64,000 nt of DNA, from NCBI RefSeq assembly GCF_039536245.1, contig NZ_BAAAYN010000011.1:117609-181608 (forward strand), in the 5' to 3' direction. The position numbers and the translations under genes are program-made. The DNA is from Cryptosporangium minutisporangium (GTDB lineage: Bacteria > Actinomycetota > Actinomycetes > Mycobacteriales > Cryptosporangiaceae). The notes beneath the pieces were generated by a model. That model was given only the letters and a program-made list of their open reading frames with translations. It was not told the origin of the DNA and did no database searches. Positions within the stretch are counted from its first letter, which is position 1. Every line of letters starts with the position of its first letter. Shown here piece after piece: positions 23,553-32,435 of the stretch.

Positions 23553-24604
23553 TTGCTCTCCAGGTACCGCGCGCCGAGGAGGTCCAGCGTGGCGTCCGAA
23601 CCGCCGACCAACCGGGCCAGGTCGCTCGCCGCCGCCGAGAACCGGTGCAGCGGGTAGTCCCGGTCGAGGCCGAGTCCACCGTGCAGGTGGTGGCAGGTGC
23701 CGAGCGCGGCCGGGAGAGCGGTCGCGACCCAGTAGGCGGCTACCTCCGCGTCGGTGCCCGGATCGGCACCGGTCTGCAGCCGCCAGACCGTGGACTGGGC
23801 GAGCAGGTGCATCGTCCGGGAGGCCAGGTAGACGTCGGCGATCTGCTGGGCGACCGCCTGGAACGTCGCGAGCGGCCGGCCGAACTGCTGCCGGGACGCG
23901 ACGTGGGCGGTGGTGAGCGCCAGCGCGCCGGCCAGCAGTCCGTCGCCGTAGCTGACCGCCCCGGCGACCGCGAGCCGGTACAGCTCCGCGATCGCGGCCG
24001 GGCCGCCGACCAGAGCGTCGGCCGGAACGGCCACCGCGTCCAGCCCGAGCCGGAACGGGGCGTTCGGCCCGGCTCCCGGCACCCGGGACACCTGGACCCC
24101 CGGCGCGGACGGATCGACGAGCAGCAACGCCGGGCCACCCGGGCTACGGGTCACCGGCACCAGGATCCGTTCGGCCGCGTCCGCGTCCGGTACACCGAGC
24201 TTGACGCCGCTCACCCGGTAGCCGTCCGCGCCGGGAACGGCCAGCGTGCGCGGCTCGTCGGGGAACGGCGTCGACGGTTCGTGCAACGCCGCGCTCAGCA
24301 CCGCGCCGTCGTCCACCACCCGGCGGAGAAGCGATGCGCCCGCGCCGCACCGGGACAGCGTCAGCGCGCCCAGGGCCAGCGTGGCGTAGAGCGGGGTGGA
24401 GACCGCCCGACGCCCCAGCTCGGTGAGCACGACCGCGGCACCGGCCGGCCCCAGATCGTCGCCGCCGACCTCGGCGGGCAGCGCCAGCTCGACCAGGCCG
24501 GCGTCGACCAGCGCCGCCCAGAGCTCGTCCTGCGCGGACCGCTCGACCACCAGCGCGGCCAGCTCGGCGGCGTCCCGCAGCGGCGGGTCGGGAGTGAAGT
24601 CCAC
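23546..24604 (-). CDS. chsE1: ChsE1, acyl-CoA dehydrogenase subunit (FadE28-like)
   Basis: This is the shorter, more divergent partner of ChsE2: 352 residues against about 339 in M. tuberculosis FadE28. Visible ACAD features include LALPAEVGGDDLGPAGAAVVLTELGR-type sequence near the N-terminus and the HHLHGGLGLDRDYPLHRF block near the C-terminus. It opens the side-chain operon with a perfect KstR palindrome 11 bp upstream of its start. In mycobacteria this operon follows cyp125; here it lies 20 kb away and is divergent from kstR. Confidence 0.9.
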   Translation of the reverse strand: MDFTPDPPLRDAAELAALVVERSAQDELWAALVDAGLVELALPAEVGGDDLGPAGAAVVLTELGRRAVSTPLYATLALGALTLSRCGAGASLLRRVVDDGAVLSAALHEPSTPFPDEPRTLAVPGADGYRVSGVKLGVPDADAAERILVPVTRSPGGPALLLVDPSAPGVQVSRVPGAGPNAPFRLGLDAVAVPADALVGGPAAIAELYRLAVAGAVSYGDGLLAGALALTTAHVASRQQFGRPLATFQAVAQQIADVYLASRTMHLLAQSTVWRLQTGADPGTDAEVAAYWVATALPAALGTCHHLHGGLGLDRDYPLHRFSAAASDLARLVGGSDATLDLLGARYLESKC

Positions 24605-24614
24605 GGCCGGATAC

Positions 24615-24628
24615 TAGAACAGGTTCTA
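24615..24628. promoter_or_regulatory. KstR-type operator (chsE1 operon)
   Basis: TAGAACAGGTTCTA fits the KstR consensus fully and lies 11 bp upstream of the chsE1 ATG. Confidence 0.87.
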
Positions 24629-24692
24629 TCGGATTCGCGTCAGCTTCCTGGGTGGAGATGAGGTTTTCTGCCCCATCAGCTCCGGACGATGG

Positions 24693-24739
24693 GGGTGTTA
24701 CGGGAACGTCAACACCCGATGGCACTAGAACGTGTGACT
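24693..24739. promoter_or_regulatory. kstR upstream region: inverted repeat and degenerate KstR half-site
   Basis: GGGTGTT (24693-24699) and AACACCC (24711-24717) form 7-bp arms around 11 nt. At 24726-24739, TAGAACGTGTGACT keeps the left KstR half-site but has GTG for GTT. The latter could give weak autoregulation of kstR; the role of the former is unknown. Confidence 0.4.
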
Positions 24740-24846
24740 CTTCGGCCGGGGTACTCTAAGGCGTGCGCGGCCGGCAACCGCCGTCCGCACGGAAAGTACC
24801 CCGATCGTGTCTACGGCCGGGTCGATCGATCCAGGGGGTAGACCCG

Positions 24847-25494
24847 ATGGCGAGCCCATCTCGTGCGCGCGGTGGCGGCCAGGGCGTCCTGAACGCGCTC
24901 AACTCGCTGACCGAGGACGACCTGGGCTCGGCCGCCCAGCGCGACCGCCGCAAGCGAATGCTCGACGCCACGATCGCACTCGCGACCAAGGGCGGCTACG
25001 AGGCCGTGCAGATGCGGGCGGTCGCGGAGAACGCCGACGTCGCGCTCGGCACGCTCTACCGGTACTTCCCCTCGAAGAACCACCTGTTGGTCACCGGCCT
25101 GGCCCGGGAGTTCGAGCAGGCGCTGGAGAAGCTCGACCGGATCGAGATCCCCGGCGAGACGCAGAGCGAGCGAGTGCTGTTCGTGCTCGGGCGGGTCACC
25201 CGCAAGCTGCAGCGGTTCCCGCAGCTCACCGAGGCGATGACCCGCGCGTTCATGTTCGCGGACGCCAGCGTCTCGGCCGAGGTCGACACCGTGGCCCGGT
25301 TGATGGAAGAGATGTTCGGGCGGGCGATGCACGCCGAGCCGAACGCCGACGACCGCGCGATCGCCCGGGTGATCGGCGACGTCTGGCTCTCCAACCTGGT
25401 GGCCTGGGTGACCCGCCGGGCCTCGGTGAGCGACGTCGCGGCCCGCCTGGAGCTCACCGTGCACCTGCTCCTGGACAACGTCGAGCAGCGTTAA
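24847..25494 (+). CDS. kstR: KstR, TetR-family repressor of steroid catabolism
   Basis: The 215-residue TetR regulator has an N-terminal HTH (RRKRMLDATIALATKGGYEA, then ADVALGTLYRYFPSKNHLL). Its presence beside an operon with a perfect KstR palindrome, and the many such palindromes in the window, support the call; ligands of known KstR are CoA thioesters of cholesterol acids. The ATG at 24847 follows AGGGGGTAG; the longer open frame lacks such a site. Its stop overlaps the convergent phosphoesterase by 4 bp. Confidence 0.9.
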   Translation: MASPSRARGGGQGVLNALNSLTEDDLGSAAQRDRRKRMLDATIALATKGGYEAVQMRAVAENADVALGTLYRYFPSKNHLLVTGLAREFEQALEKLDRIEIPGETQSERVLFVLGRVTRKLQRFPQLTEAMTRAFMFADASVSAEVDTVARLMEEMFGRAMHAEPNADDRAIARVIGDVWLSNLVAWVTRRASVSDVAARLELTVHLLLDNVEQR

Positions 25495-26696
25495 GCCGCG
25501 CTCCGCAGCGTCAGCACCGTGATCTCGCTCGGCGCGAAGATCCGGAACGGCGGGCCCCAGAAGCCGGTGCCGCGGCTGGTGTAGAGCTGGGTGCGCTCGC
25601 CGTGACGCGAGAGGCCGCGGACGACCGGCTGGTCCAGCCGCACGAGGAAGTTGAACGGCCACATCTGCCCGCCGTGGGTGTGGCCGGAGACCTGCAGATC
25701 GATGCCCGCTTCGGCGGCGCGCCGGATGAACTTCGGCTGATGCGCCAGCAGCAGCACCGGCAGGTCCGGGTCGGACCCGGCGAGCGCGGCCGCCAGGTCC
25801 GTGCGGTGGCCGGGCAGTCCGGACGACCGGGCGGTGACGTCGTCGACGCCGGCGAGCACCAGCCGGTCGCCGCCGCGCTCCACGACCAGGTGCCGGTTGT
25901 GCAGCGGCTCCCAGCCCAGCTCGGCCATCCGGTCGAGCCAGCCTTGCGCCTCGCTGAAGTACTCGTGGTTACCGGTGACGTAGACCTTGGCCAACCGCGC
26001 GGTCACCGTGCCGAGCGGCGCGGACTGCTCCCGCCGCTGCACCGGTGTGCCGTCGGCGATGTCGCCGGCGTGCGCGACGACGTCCGCGTCGAGTGTGTTG
26101 ATCACTGCCGTGACCTTCCGTGACCACTCGGCCCGGTCGATCGGCCCGTAGTGGGTGTCGGCGATCAGCACGACCCGGGTGCCGTCCAGCCCGGCGCCGA
26201 GCCGCGGCAGCGTCACGTCGAGCTCGCGGACCCGGGAGACCCGCATCGCCTCGTAGTGGCCCCAGAGCAGCAGGACCACGCTCACGACCAGCGTGAACGC
26301 GGTGACGATCCGGGACCGCGCGGGGTTCTCGACGCCGCCCAGCGCGAGCGCGAGCCCCAGCACGTCGCCGATCAACGACCAGACGAAGAGCACCCAGACG
26401 ACGCCGAGCAGCGTGTCGCCGATCCGGGACAGGCGGTCGTCGTGCTGCCCGTGCCCCCGGATCATCGCGAGCGGCAGACCGACCAGCGCGGCGAGGAAGA
26501 CCAGCGAGCCGACGACGACCACCGGCAGCGGCCAGTCGTTGGACGGGCCGAGCAGCGTCCACCACGGCACGCCGAACAGGAGCAGGGAGATCACCAGGAC
26601 GACGCCGAGGAAGGCGCCGGCCCGGCGTCGGCGCTCGGGCGTCGGCGCGGGCGCGGCTTCGGCGATGCTCTCGGGCGGCGAATCGATCTCGGCCAC
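25491..26696 (-). CDS. Membrane metallophosphoesterase
   Basis: The 401-residue protein has about four N-terminal membrane helices (VVLVISLLLFGVPWW, VVVVGSLVFLAALVG, TLLGVVWVLFVWSLIG and VTAFTLVVSVVLLLW), then a calcineurin-like domain with DTHYG, GDIADG, GNHEYF and GHTHGGQ, the complete dimetal set. The family (YkuE/YaeI-type) includes UDP-2,3-diacylglucosamine pyrophosphatase-like and other phosphoesterases; the substrate is unknown. The start is GTG. It is convergent with kstR, overlapping by 4 bp. Confidence 0.82.
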   Translation of the reverse strand: MAEIDSPPESIAEAAPAPTPERRRRAGAFLGVVLVISLLLFGVPWWTLLGPSNDWPLPVVVVGSLVFLAALVGLPLAMIRGHGQHDDRLSRIGDTLLGVVWVLFVWSLIGDVLGLALALGGVENPARSRIVTAFTLVVSVVLLLWGHYEAMRVSRVRELDVTLPRLGAGLDGTRVVLIADTHYGPIDRAEWSRKVTAVINTLDADVVAHAGDIADGTPVQRREQSAPLGTVTARLAKVYVTGNHEYFSEAQGWLDRMAELGWEPLHNRHLVVERGGDRLVLAGVDDVTARSSGLPGHRTDLAAALAGSDPDLPVLLLAHQPKFIRRAAEAGIDLQVSGHTHGGQMWPFNFLVRLDQPVVRGLSRHGERTQLYTSRGTGFWGPPFRIFAPSEITVLTLRSAA

Positions 26697-26747
26697 GAAT
26701 GCCCCTCTCGCTTCGGTTCGCTCAGCGCAACCGCAGGTTACGCGGAG

Positions 26748-27995
26748 CTATTCCGGAACGGCAGCGGCGGCCGGGTGGTACCGGGCCAGCGCCGGGGCGG
26801 CCGCCGCCAGCGCGAACGCGCCGAGCACGCATGCGGCGCCGCCCAGCACGGCGGCGGTCGCCGGTCCGGACACCGACGCGACCGTGCCGGCCCGCGCGTT
26901 GCCGAGCTGTGGCCCGCCGGAGCCGACCACGAAGTCCAGGCCGCTGATCCGCCCCCGGTACGCGTCCGGGGTGGTGAGCTGGAGGATCGCACCCCGGTAG
27001 ACGACCGTGACAACGTCGGCGGCCCCGGCCACGGCCAGGAATCCGAGCGCCAGCCAGAGCGTCGGGCTGAGTCCGAGGCCGATCATGCCCACACCCCAGC
27101 AGCCCACCGCGAGCATCAGCGCCACACCCTGCCTGCGGACGCCGCCGAGCGGCCCGGACAGGACCGCGATGACCAGGCCACCGATGCCGGGCGCCGCGTA
27201 GAGCAGGCCGGTGGCGAGCGCGCCGCCACCGAAGCGAGTGTCGGCCAGCTCGGGGAAGAGCGCGTGCGGCATCGCGAGCACGGTGGCGTTCAGGTCGGCG
27301 AGCAGCACCGCCGCGACCAGCGGGTGCCGCCGGGCGAACCGCAGCCCCTCCACCACCGACCGCAGGCCGGCGGTGGTGCCACCGCCCTCCGGGGGCATCG
27401 GCCGGATTCGGGTCGTCATCCAGGCCGCGAGGACGTAGGTCAGCGCATCCACCGCGTAGACGGCGAACACTCCGGCCGACGCTGCCAGCGCCCCCGCCAG
27501 CAGCGGGCCGATGAAGGCGCTGACCTGCCAGGAGGAGTGCATCAGCGTGCCGGCCGCGGGGAGGAGCTCTGCGGGCAGCAAGCGGGGCAGGAACGTCCGG
27601 CGGGCCGGCGCGTCGATCGCGGCCAGCGCCGACTGCGCGGCGGTCAGCGCGTAGAGCAGCCAGAGCTGCCGGAGGTCGAGAGCGGCCTGGGCGGCCAGCA
27701 GCAGCACGACCAGCGCGAGACCGGAGCTGGTGCCGACGACGAGACGCCGCCGATCGACCGCATCGGCGATCGACCCGCCGAGCAGCCCCATCAGCAGGGT
27801 GGGCACCATCGTGGCCAGCCCGACGGCGCCGACCGCGAACGACGACGACGTGAGGTCGTAGACCTGCACGGCGACGGCCACCCCGGTCATCCAGGTGCCG
27901 ATCGTGGATACCGCGTGGCCGAACCAGAGCCGGCGGAACTCCGGTGAGATCTGCAGTGGACGTACGTCGGCCAGCAGCCGCCCCGATACCCGCAC
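26748..27995 (-). CDS. MFS transporter (EntS/enterobactin exporter-like group)
   Basis: The 415-residue protein has about 12 hydrophobic segments, the N-terminal FRRLWFGHAVSTIGTWMTGVAVAVQVYD and the loop motif GGSIADAVDRRRLVVGTS typical of the MFS_3 (EntS-type) group. The substrate is unknown and no siderophore genes are nearby. The start is GTG at 27995. It sits alone, with 94 bp to the divergent SnoaL-like gene. Confidence 0.8.
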   Translation of the reverse strand: MRVSGRLLADVRPLQISPEFRRLWFGHAVSTIGTWMTGVAVAVQVYDLTSSSFAVGAVGLATMVPTLLMGLLGGSIADAVDRRRLVVGTSSGLALVVLLLAAQAALDLRQLWLLYALTAAQSALAAIDAPARRTFLPRLLPAELLPAAGTLMHSSWQVSAFIGPLLAGALAASAGVFAVYAVDALTYVLAAWMTTRIRPMPPEGGGTTAGLRSVVEGLRFARRHPLVAAVLLADLNATVLAMPHALFPELADTRFGGGALATGLLYAAPGIGGLVIAVLSGPLGGVRRQGVALMLAVGCWGVGMIGLGLSPTLWLALGFLAVAGAADVVTVVYRGAILQLTTPDAYRGRISGLDFVVGSGGPQLGNARAGTVASVSGPATAAVLGGAACVLGAFALAAAAPALARYHPAAAAVPE

Positions 27996-28089
27996 CGCCC
28001 GACGCTAGCCGACGACATCGGTCGCAAAACGTCGACACGGCGTAGACGACAGCGTTACCGTGAACACAACCGACGCCCGGGAGGCAGCG

Positions 28090-28632
28090 ATGATCCAGCC
28101 CGACGCTCCGAGTTCCGCCGATGTCCCGACGAACGCCGAGACCACGACCGCCGCGTGGCGTGCGGCCGGCGAGCGCGGCGACGCGGAGGCCGCCGCCGCC
28201 TGCCTGGCCGAGGACGCCGTGGCGATCTCCCCGCTCACCGCGGCGTTCCGCTTCACCGGCCGGGATCAGGTCCGCGAGATGCTGATCGCCGCGACCGCGG
28301 TCTTCTCCGATCTCCGCTACCACACCGAGGTCGGGGACGAGCACACGCGCGCGCTGTTCCTCACCGGCCGCGCCGGGCGTGAGCAGTTCGAGGAGGCTCA
28401 GCTGCTGCGCTTCGACGCGCACGGCCGGATCACCGAGCTCACCCTGTTCGGGCGGCCGTTACCCGCCCTGACCCGGGTGATGGGCGACATCGGACCGCTG
28501 TTGCTCCGGCGACAGGGCCGGCCGGGGCTCGCCCGCGTGGTTCAGGCCGCGACGGCGCCGCTGGCGCTCCTCACCCGCGTCGGCGAGCGTCGCCTCGTCC
28601 CGCTCGCCGACCCGAACCGCGTCCGCCGCTGA
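28090..28632 (+). CDS. SnoaL/NTF2-like fold protein
   Basis: The 180-residue protein shows the pattern WRAAGERGDAEAAAACLAEDAV, then GRDQVREML and a C-terminal beta sheet with FDAHGRITELTLFGRP, typical of the SnoaL-like NTF2 fold, plus a basic C-terminal tail. These proteins bind small hydrophobic ligands or act as isomerases or hydrolases; no function can be assigned. ATG 28090 has GGGAGG 5 bp upstream and is preferred to GTG 28060. Confidence 0.65.
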   Translation: MIQPDAPSSADVPTNAETTTAAWRAAGERGDAEAAAACLAEDAVAISPLTAAFRFTGRDQVREMLIAATAVFSDLRYHTEVGDEHTRALFLTGRAGREQFEEAQLLRFDAHGRITELTLFGRPLPALTRVMGDIGPLLLRRQGRPGLARVVQAATAPLALLTRVGERRLVPLADPNRVRR

Positions 28633-28639
28633 CGCGACG

Positions 28640-29374
28640 TCAGCCGACCGCCGTGCCGACGGTGCCGTCGGCGCCGAGCCGTTCGAGCATGACCGACGTG
28701 AGCCGCCGCGCCGCCGATGCCGCACCCTCGGCGTCGGCGGCGGCGATCGCCGACGCGAGCACGCGCTGGGTCGCCAGGTCGGCCGCCTCCGGCGCGCTCA
28801 GCTCGCGGGTCGCCGCCACGTTCTGGTTCATGGCGGTGACCAGGCTGTTGTACGCGAGCTGGTAGGCGAGGTTCTCCCCGGCGACGACGATCAAGCGCCA
28901 GAACTGCTCGTAGCGCTCGGCGAGGACCACCGGATCGGACACGCCCACCGACCCGGTGACGAACTCCTCGATCTCGGCGGCGGCCACGGGTCCCGCTCGC
29001 AGCGCGGCGAGCCGTGCGGCGTCCACCCCGATCGCGAGCCGCATCTCCAGCGCGGACCGCAGGATCACCCCGCCCGGCAGCTCACCCGAGGCCGCGAGGT
29101 CGCCGAGCACCTCCAGACCGGCGTGCGTCCGCCAGTCCAGCACCCGGGTGGCGCCTCCGTGGCTGACCTCGACCAGCCGAGCCTGCTGGAGCCGGCGGAT
29201 CGCCTCACGCAACCCGTGCCTTGCCACCCCGAACTGCTCGGCCAACGCCCGCTCACCCGGCAACGAGGTCCCGGCCGCCAGGGCGCCGGTCAGGATCGCG
29301 TCGCGCAACTGCCGGTACACGGCGTCGGAGACGCCGCTCCGGGCGATCGGACCGAAGACCACCGGTTCTGCCAC
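28640..29374 (-). CDS. GntR-family (FadR-type) transcriptional regulator
   Basis: The 244-residue protein has a winged-helix N-terminus (VYRQLRDAILTGALAAGTSL, then GERALAEQFGVARHGLREAIRRL) and a helical FCD-type C-terminal domain. FadR-type regulators usually sense acyl-CoA or organic acids. It starts 10 bp after the stop of the upstream sterol-desaturase-family gene, so the two are probably cotranscribed and it may control that gene. The start is GTG. Confidence 0.8.
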   Translation of the reverse strand: MAEPVVFGPIARSGVSDAVYRQLRDAILTGALAAGTSLPGERALAEQFGVARHGLREAIRRLQQARLVEVSHGGATRVLDWRTHAGLEVLGDLAASGELPGGVILRSALEMRLAIGVDAARLAALRAGPVAAAEIEEFVTGSVGVSDPVVLAERYEQFWRLIVVAGENLAYQLAYNSLVTAMNQNVAATRELSAPEAADLATQRVLASAIAAADAEGAASAARRLTSVMLERLGADGTVGTAVG

Positions 29375-29384
29375 GGCCCCGACT

Positions 29385-30221
29385 CTACGGCTTCGGTGCG
29401 GGCACCCATCCCGGGCCGCGGAGCAGGTGACCGGCCCGGTCGCGCCAGCCGGACGCCGTCCGCAGCGCCCGTCCGATCGCCACGTACTCGCCGAACGCGA
29501 CCTTCACCGGGTTGTACGTGTTGATGTTCTTGGTCAGGCCGTAGACGACCCGCTCGCCCTCCGGCTCGAACGTGCCGAACAGCCGGTCCCAGAGGATCAG
29601 GATGCCGCCGTAGTTGCGGTCCAGGTACACCTGCTGGCTGCCGTGGTGCACCCGGTGGTGCGACGGGGTGTTGAACACCGCTTCGAACCACCGCGGCATC
29701 GTGCCGATCCGCTCGGTGTGCAGGAAGAACTGGTAGATCAGGTTGACCGACAGCTGGAAGAAGATCATCCACGGCGGAATGCCGATCGCGGCCAGCGGCA
29801 GCCAGAACGGCAGCGCGGTGAACGGCGTCCAGGGCTGGCGCAGCGCGGTCGAGAAGTTGTACCGCTGGCTGGAGTGGTGCACGACGTGCGACGCCCAGAG
29901 GATCCGGACCTCGTGGTGCGACCGGTGATACCAGTAGTAGACGAAGTCGTCGGCGAAGAACAGCAGCACCCAGGTCCAGACCGAGGTGGGGTCCAGCCGT
30001 AACGGGGTGAGCAGGTAGACGCCGGTGAGCGCGCCGAGCGTGACGAGCTTCCACCCGGCCTCCACGATCAGGAAACCGAGGCCCATCGACAGGCTGGTCA
30101 CGGTGTCCCAGGCGGTGTACCCGAGTTCGCTCTCGTCGCTCAGGAACCGGTAGGACGCGATCTCCAGTGCGACGAACAGCACGAACACCGGTACGGCGAA
30201 GACCAGAACGTATTCCAGCAT
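29385..30221 (-). CDS. Sterol desaturase/fatty acid hydroxylase family membrane protein
   Basis: The 278-residue protein has several membrane helices and the di-iron histidine motifs HRSHH (with His99), HVVHHSS (His112, 115 and 116) and HHRVHH near residue 215, the full eight-His set of the family. It could hydroxylate or desaturate a sterol, carotenoid or lipid. A KstR site is absent. A 15-bp palindrome lies 26 bp upstream of its start, and a GntR gene follows. Confidence 0.85.
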   Translation of the reverse strand: MLEYVLVFAVPVFVLFVALEIASYRFLSDESELGYTAWDTVTSLSMGLGFLIVEAGWKLVTLGALTGVYLLTPLRLDPTSVWTWVLLFFADDFVYYWYHRSHHEVRILWASHVVHHSSQRYNFSTALRQPWTPFTALPFWLPLAAIGIPPWMIFFQLSVNLIYQFFLHTERIGTMPRWFEAVFNTPSHHRVHHGSQQVYLDRNYGGILILWDRLFGTFEPEGERVVYGLTKNINTYNPVKVAFGEYVAIGRALRTASGWRDRAGHLLRGPGWVPAPKP

Positions 30222-30246
30222 GCGAGCAGACTACGTCTGCTGGTTC

Positions 30247-30261
30247 ACTGGTTCAACCAGT
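30247..30261. promoter_or_regulatory. Palindromic operator upstream of sterol-desaturase-family gene
   Basis: ACTGGTTCAACCAGT is a perfect 15-bp palindrome, with a further TGGTTCA direct copy just left of it. It lies between the tetR stop and the desaturase start, the place expected for an operator of that gene; the TetR or GntR neighbour is the candidate binder. Confidence 0.5.
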
Positions 30262-30294
30262 ATGGCGACGCTCGTCCGCGTGCCGTTCCGGGGA

Positions 30295-30951
30295 CTACTT
30301 ACGGGGCAGCGCGTCGATCGCGGCGACGAGGAGGTCGAGGCCGAACTCGAAGTCGGCCTCGGGGTCGTGCGCGAGCAGCGCCGGCGCCGAAGCCACCACG
30401 TGCGGGAACTCCGCCGGGTCGACCCGCGCCAGGGCCGGCGCGGAGCCCTCGGAGACCCGGTCGATGAGCTGGCCCAGCCAGAGCGCCTGGAGCTGGGAGC
30501 CGACCGCGTAGGCCATCAGCGCGTGCACGATCCGGACCGCGGTGGCTCCCTCGAACCCGGCCTTCGCCGCGAGCGACAGGGCCCGCTCGGCGAGCCGGGA
30601 GGCGGCGGTGCTGTCGATCGAGTGGGTGAGCACCACCCGGATGGCCTGGGGGTAATCCTGGGCCGCCGCCCGGAAGGCGCGCACCAGCGCCCGGGTCTCC
30701 TCCCGCCAGTCGCCGGTGCCGGACGGCACCGTGTCGAGGCCGGCCACCACGTACTCGGCCACGCCCTCCATCAGCGCGGCCTTGTTCGGGACGTGGTTGT
30801 AGAGCGACATCACCGCGACGCCGAGCTCGGCCGCGACCGCACGCATCGACAGCGCTTCGGCGCCGTGCCGCTCGATCAGCTCGACCGCGGCGTGCACGAT
30901 CCGCTCCCGGGTGAGCACCAGCCGCACCACGGGCTCCGGGGTCTTCCGCAC
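30295..30951 (-). CDS. TetR-family regulator (TetR_C-type)
   Basis: The 218-residue regulator has the HTH region RERIVHAAVELIERHGAEAL, then VAVMSLYNHVPNKAALMEGV, resembling TetR/AcrR proteins with a TetR_C-like ligand domain. GTG 30951 lies 10 bp after the P450 stop, so it is cotranscribed with the P450; the ribosome site is weak and a nearby GTG further in is an alternative. It probably represses its own operon through the ACGTACnnnGTACGT sites upstream of the P450. Confidence 0.8.
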   Translation of the reverse strand: MRKTPEPVVRLVLTRERIVHAAVELIERHGAEALSMRAVAAELGVAVMSLYNHVPNKAALMEGVAEYVVAGLDTVPSGTGDWREETRALVRAFRAAAQDYPQAIRVVLTHSIDSTAASRLAERALSLAAKAGFEGATAVRIVHALMAYAVGSQLQALWLGQLIDRVSEGSAPALARVDPAEFPHVVASAPALLAHDPEADFEFGLDLLVAAIDALPRK

Positions 30952-30961
30952 GGAGATGACG

Positions 30962-32323
30962 TTATCCGAGGCGCACGGGCAGCTCGTCGTAGCCGCGCAG
31001 CGTCCGGGTGGGACGTCGGCGCGGAGTCCCCGCCGCCGCGAGGTTCGGATAGCGCTCGAACAGCCGTCGCAGCGCCTCCTCCCCCTCGATCCTGGCCAGC
31101 GCTGCACCCAGGCAGTAGTGCACGCCGCTGGAGAACGCCAGGTGTTCCCGCGCGTTCGCCCGGTGGACGTCGAAGCGGTCCGGGTCGTCGAAGACCTCGG
31201 GGTCGCGGTTGGCGCCGCCGATCAGGACCGAGAGGAACGTGTTCTCCCGCACCCTGACCCCGGCGACCTCGGTGTCGCGCAGGGCCCGCCGGGCGGTGTT
31301 CTGCACCGGCGACTCGTACCGGAGGATCTCCTCCACCGCGTTGCCCCACCCGGCCGGGTCCGCGCGGAGGTCGGCCAGCTGGTCGGGGTGCTTCAGCAAC
31401 AGCGCGGCACCGTTTCCGATCAGGTTCACGGTGGTCTCGAAGCCGGCCGCCAGCAGCAGCCCGGCGATCGCGAGCAGTTCGGTCTCGGTGAGTTCGTGCT
31501 CGGCCCGGACGAGCTGGCTGAGCAGGTCGTCGCCGGGGTCCCGCCGCAGCCGGGTGAAGTGGCCGGCCATCCACTCGTTGAGCTCACGGATCGCCCGGTC
31601 CACCCGGCGGTACTCACGGTAGGACAGCCCGATGTCGAGCACCGGCGCCGCGGTGCCACCCCACGCGATGAACGTCGATCGCATCTCGGTGGGCACCCCG
31701 AGGATCTCGGCGATGATCGTCACCGGCAGCAGGCTCGCGTACCGACTGACCAGGTCGACCGGCGCGCCTCCACGCGCCCGATCGGCACGGCTCTCCCGCT
31801 CGGCCCGGTCGAGCAGCTCGTCGGCGAGGTCGCCGACCCGCCCGCGCATCGCGGCCATCGCCCTGGCGGTGAACACCTTCGAGACCAGCCGCCGGTAGCG
31901 GGTGTGGTCGGGCGGGTCGACGGCCAGCATCGAGGGCGGCGTCACCGGACCGATCGTCCGGTTGGGCCGGGTCATCAACCAGCGGGCCAGCGGTGGGAGT
32001 GCCTCCGGGTCCGACACCACGCCGAACGCGTCGCTACGCAGGGTGGCCCCGGCCACCGCATGGCTGGCGGTCGCGGCCAGGAACGAGCCCTTGACCACCG
32101 GACCCCGTTCGCGGATCCGAGCGTAGAGCGGGAACGGATCGGCGCGCACCGCCGGGTCGGAGAACAGCTGGGCCTGCAGGTCACCCTGCTTGCGGGCGCG
32201 CTTCATCGCCACCCGGGCGACGCCGTGCCGCGCCGACCACGTACCGGCTGCGAGCAGTTCCGACCGCACGCGTCCGGGCGTGCGGTCGGTCCGCACCGCG
32301 GGCTGGTCGCTGGTTAGCGTCAT
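30962..32323 (-). CDS. Cytochrome P450 monooxygenase
   Basis: The 453-residue P450 has the I-helix AGFETTVN, the K-helix EILRYESPVQ and the heme loop FSSGVHYCLGAALAR with Cys about 404. The N-terminus is soluble with no membrane anchor. The ATG 32323 has GGGAGG 5 bp upstream; the much longer open frame before it is antisense to the divergent gene. The substrate is unknown; it does not resemble CYP125 closely and has no KstR site. It is in an operon with tetR. Confidence 0.88.
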   Translation of the reverse strand: MTLTSDQPAVRTDRTPGRVRSELLAAGTWSARHGVARVAMKRARKQGDLQAQLFSDPAVRADPFPLYARIRERGPVVKGSFLAATASHAVAGATLRSDAFGVVSDPEALPPLARWLMTRPNRTIGPVTPPSMLAVDPPDHTRYRRLVSKVFTARAMAAMRGRVGDLADELLDRAERESRADRARGGAPVDLVSRYASLLPVTIIAEILGVPTEMRSTFIAWGGTAAPVLDIGLSYREYRRVDRAIRELNEWMAGHFTRLRRDPGDDLLSQLVRAEHELTETELLAIAGLLLAAGFETTVNLIGNGAALLLKHPDQLADLRADPAGWGNAVEEILRYESPVQNTARRALRDTEVAGVRVRENTFLSVLIGGANRDPEVFDDPDRFDVHRANAREHLAFSSGVHYCLGAALARIEGEEALRRLFERYPNLAAAGTPRRRPTRTLRGYDELPVRLG

Positions 32324-32355
32324 CGGGCCTCCCGGGCCTCGGTTCTCCGCAGCAG

Positions 32356-32388
32356 ACGTACTGTGTACGTCCCACGTACGTTGTACGT
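32356..32388. promoter_or_regulatory. Tandem palindromic operators of the P450-tetR operon
   Basis: ACGTAC-TGT-GTACGT (32356-32370) and ACGTAC-GTT-GTACGT (32374-32388) are two copies of one inverted repeat, 18 bp start to start, 33 bp upstream of the P450 ATG and 47 bp before the divergent gene. The spacing suits two TetR dimers on one face of the helix. Confidence 0.7.
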
Positions 32389-32435
32389 ACGACGCCCTCT
32401 GGTTGTCAATGTGAATCGTCGTTAACATCGCGGCC

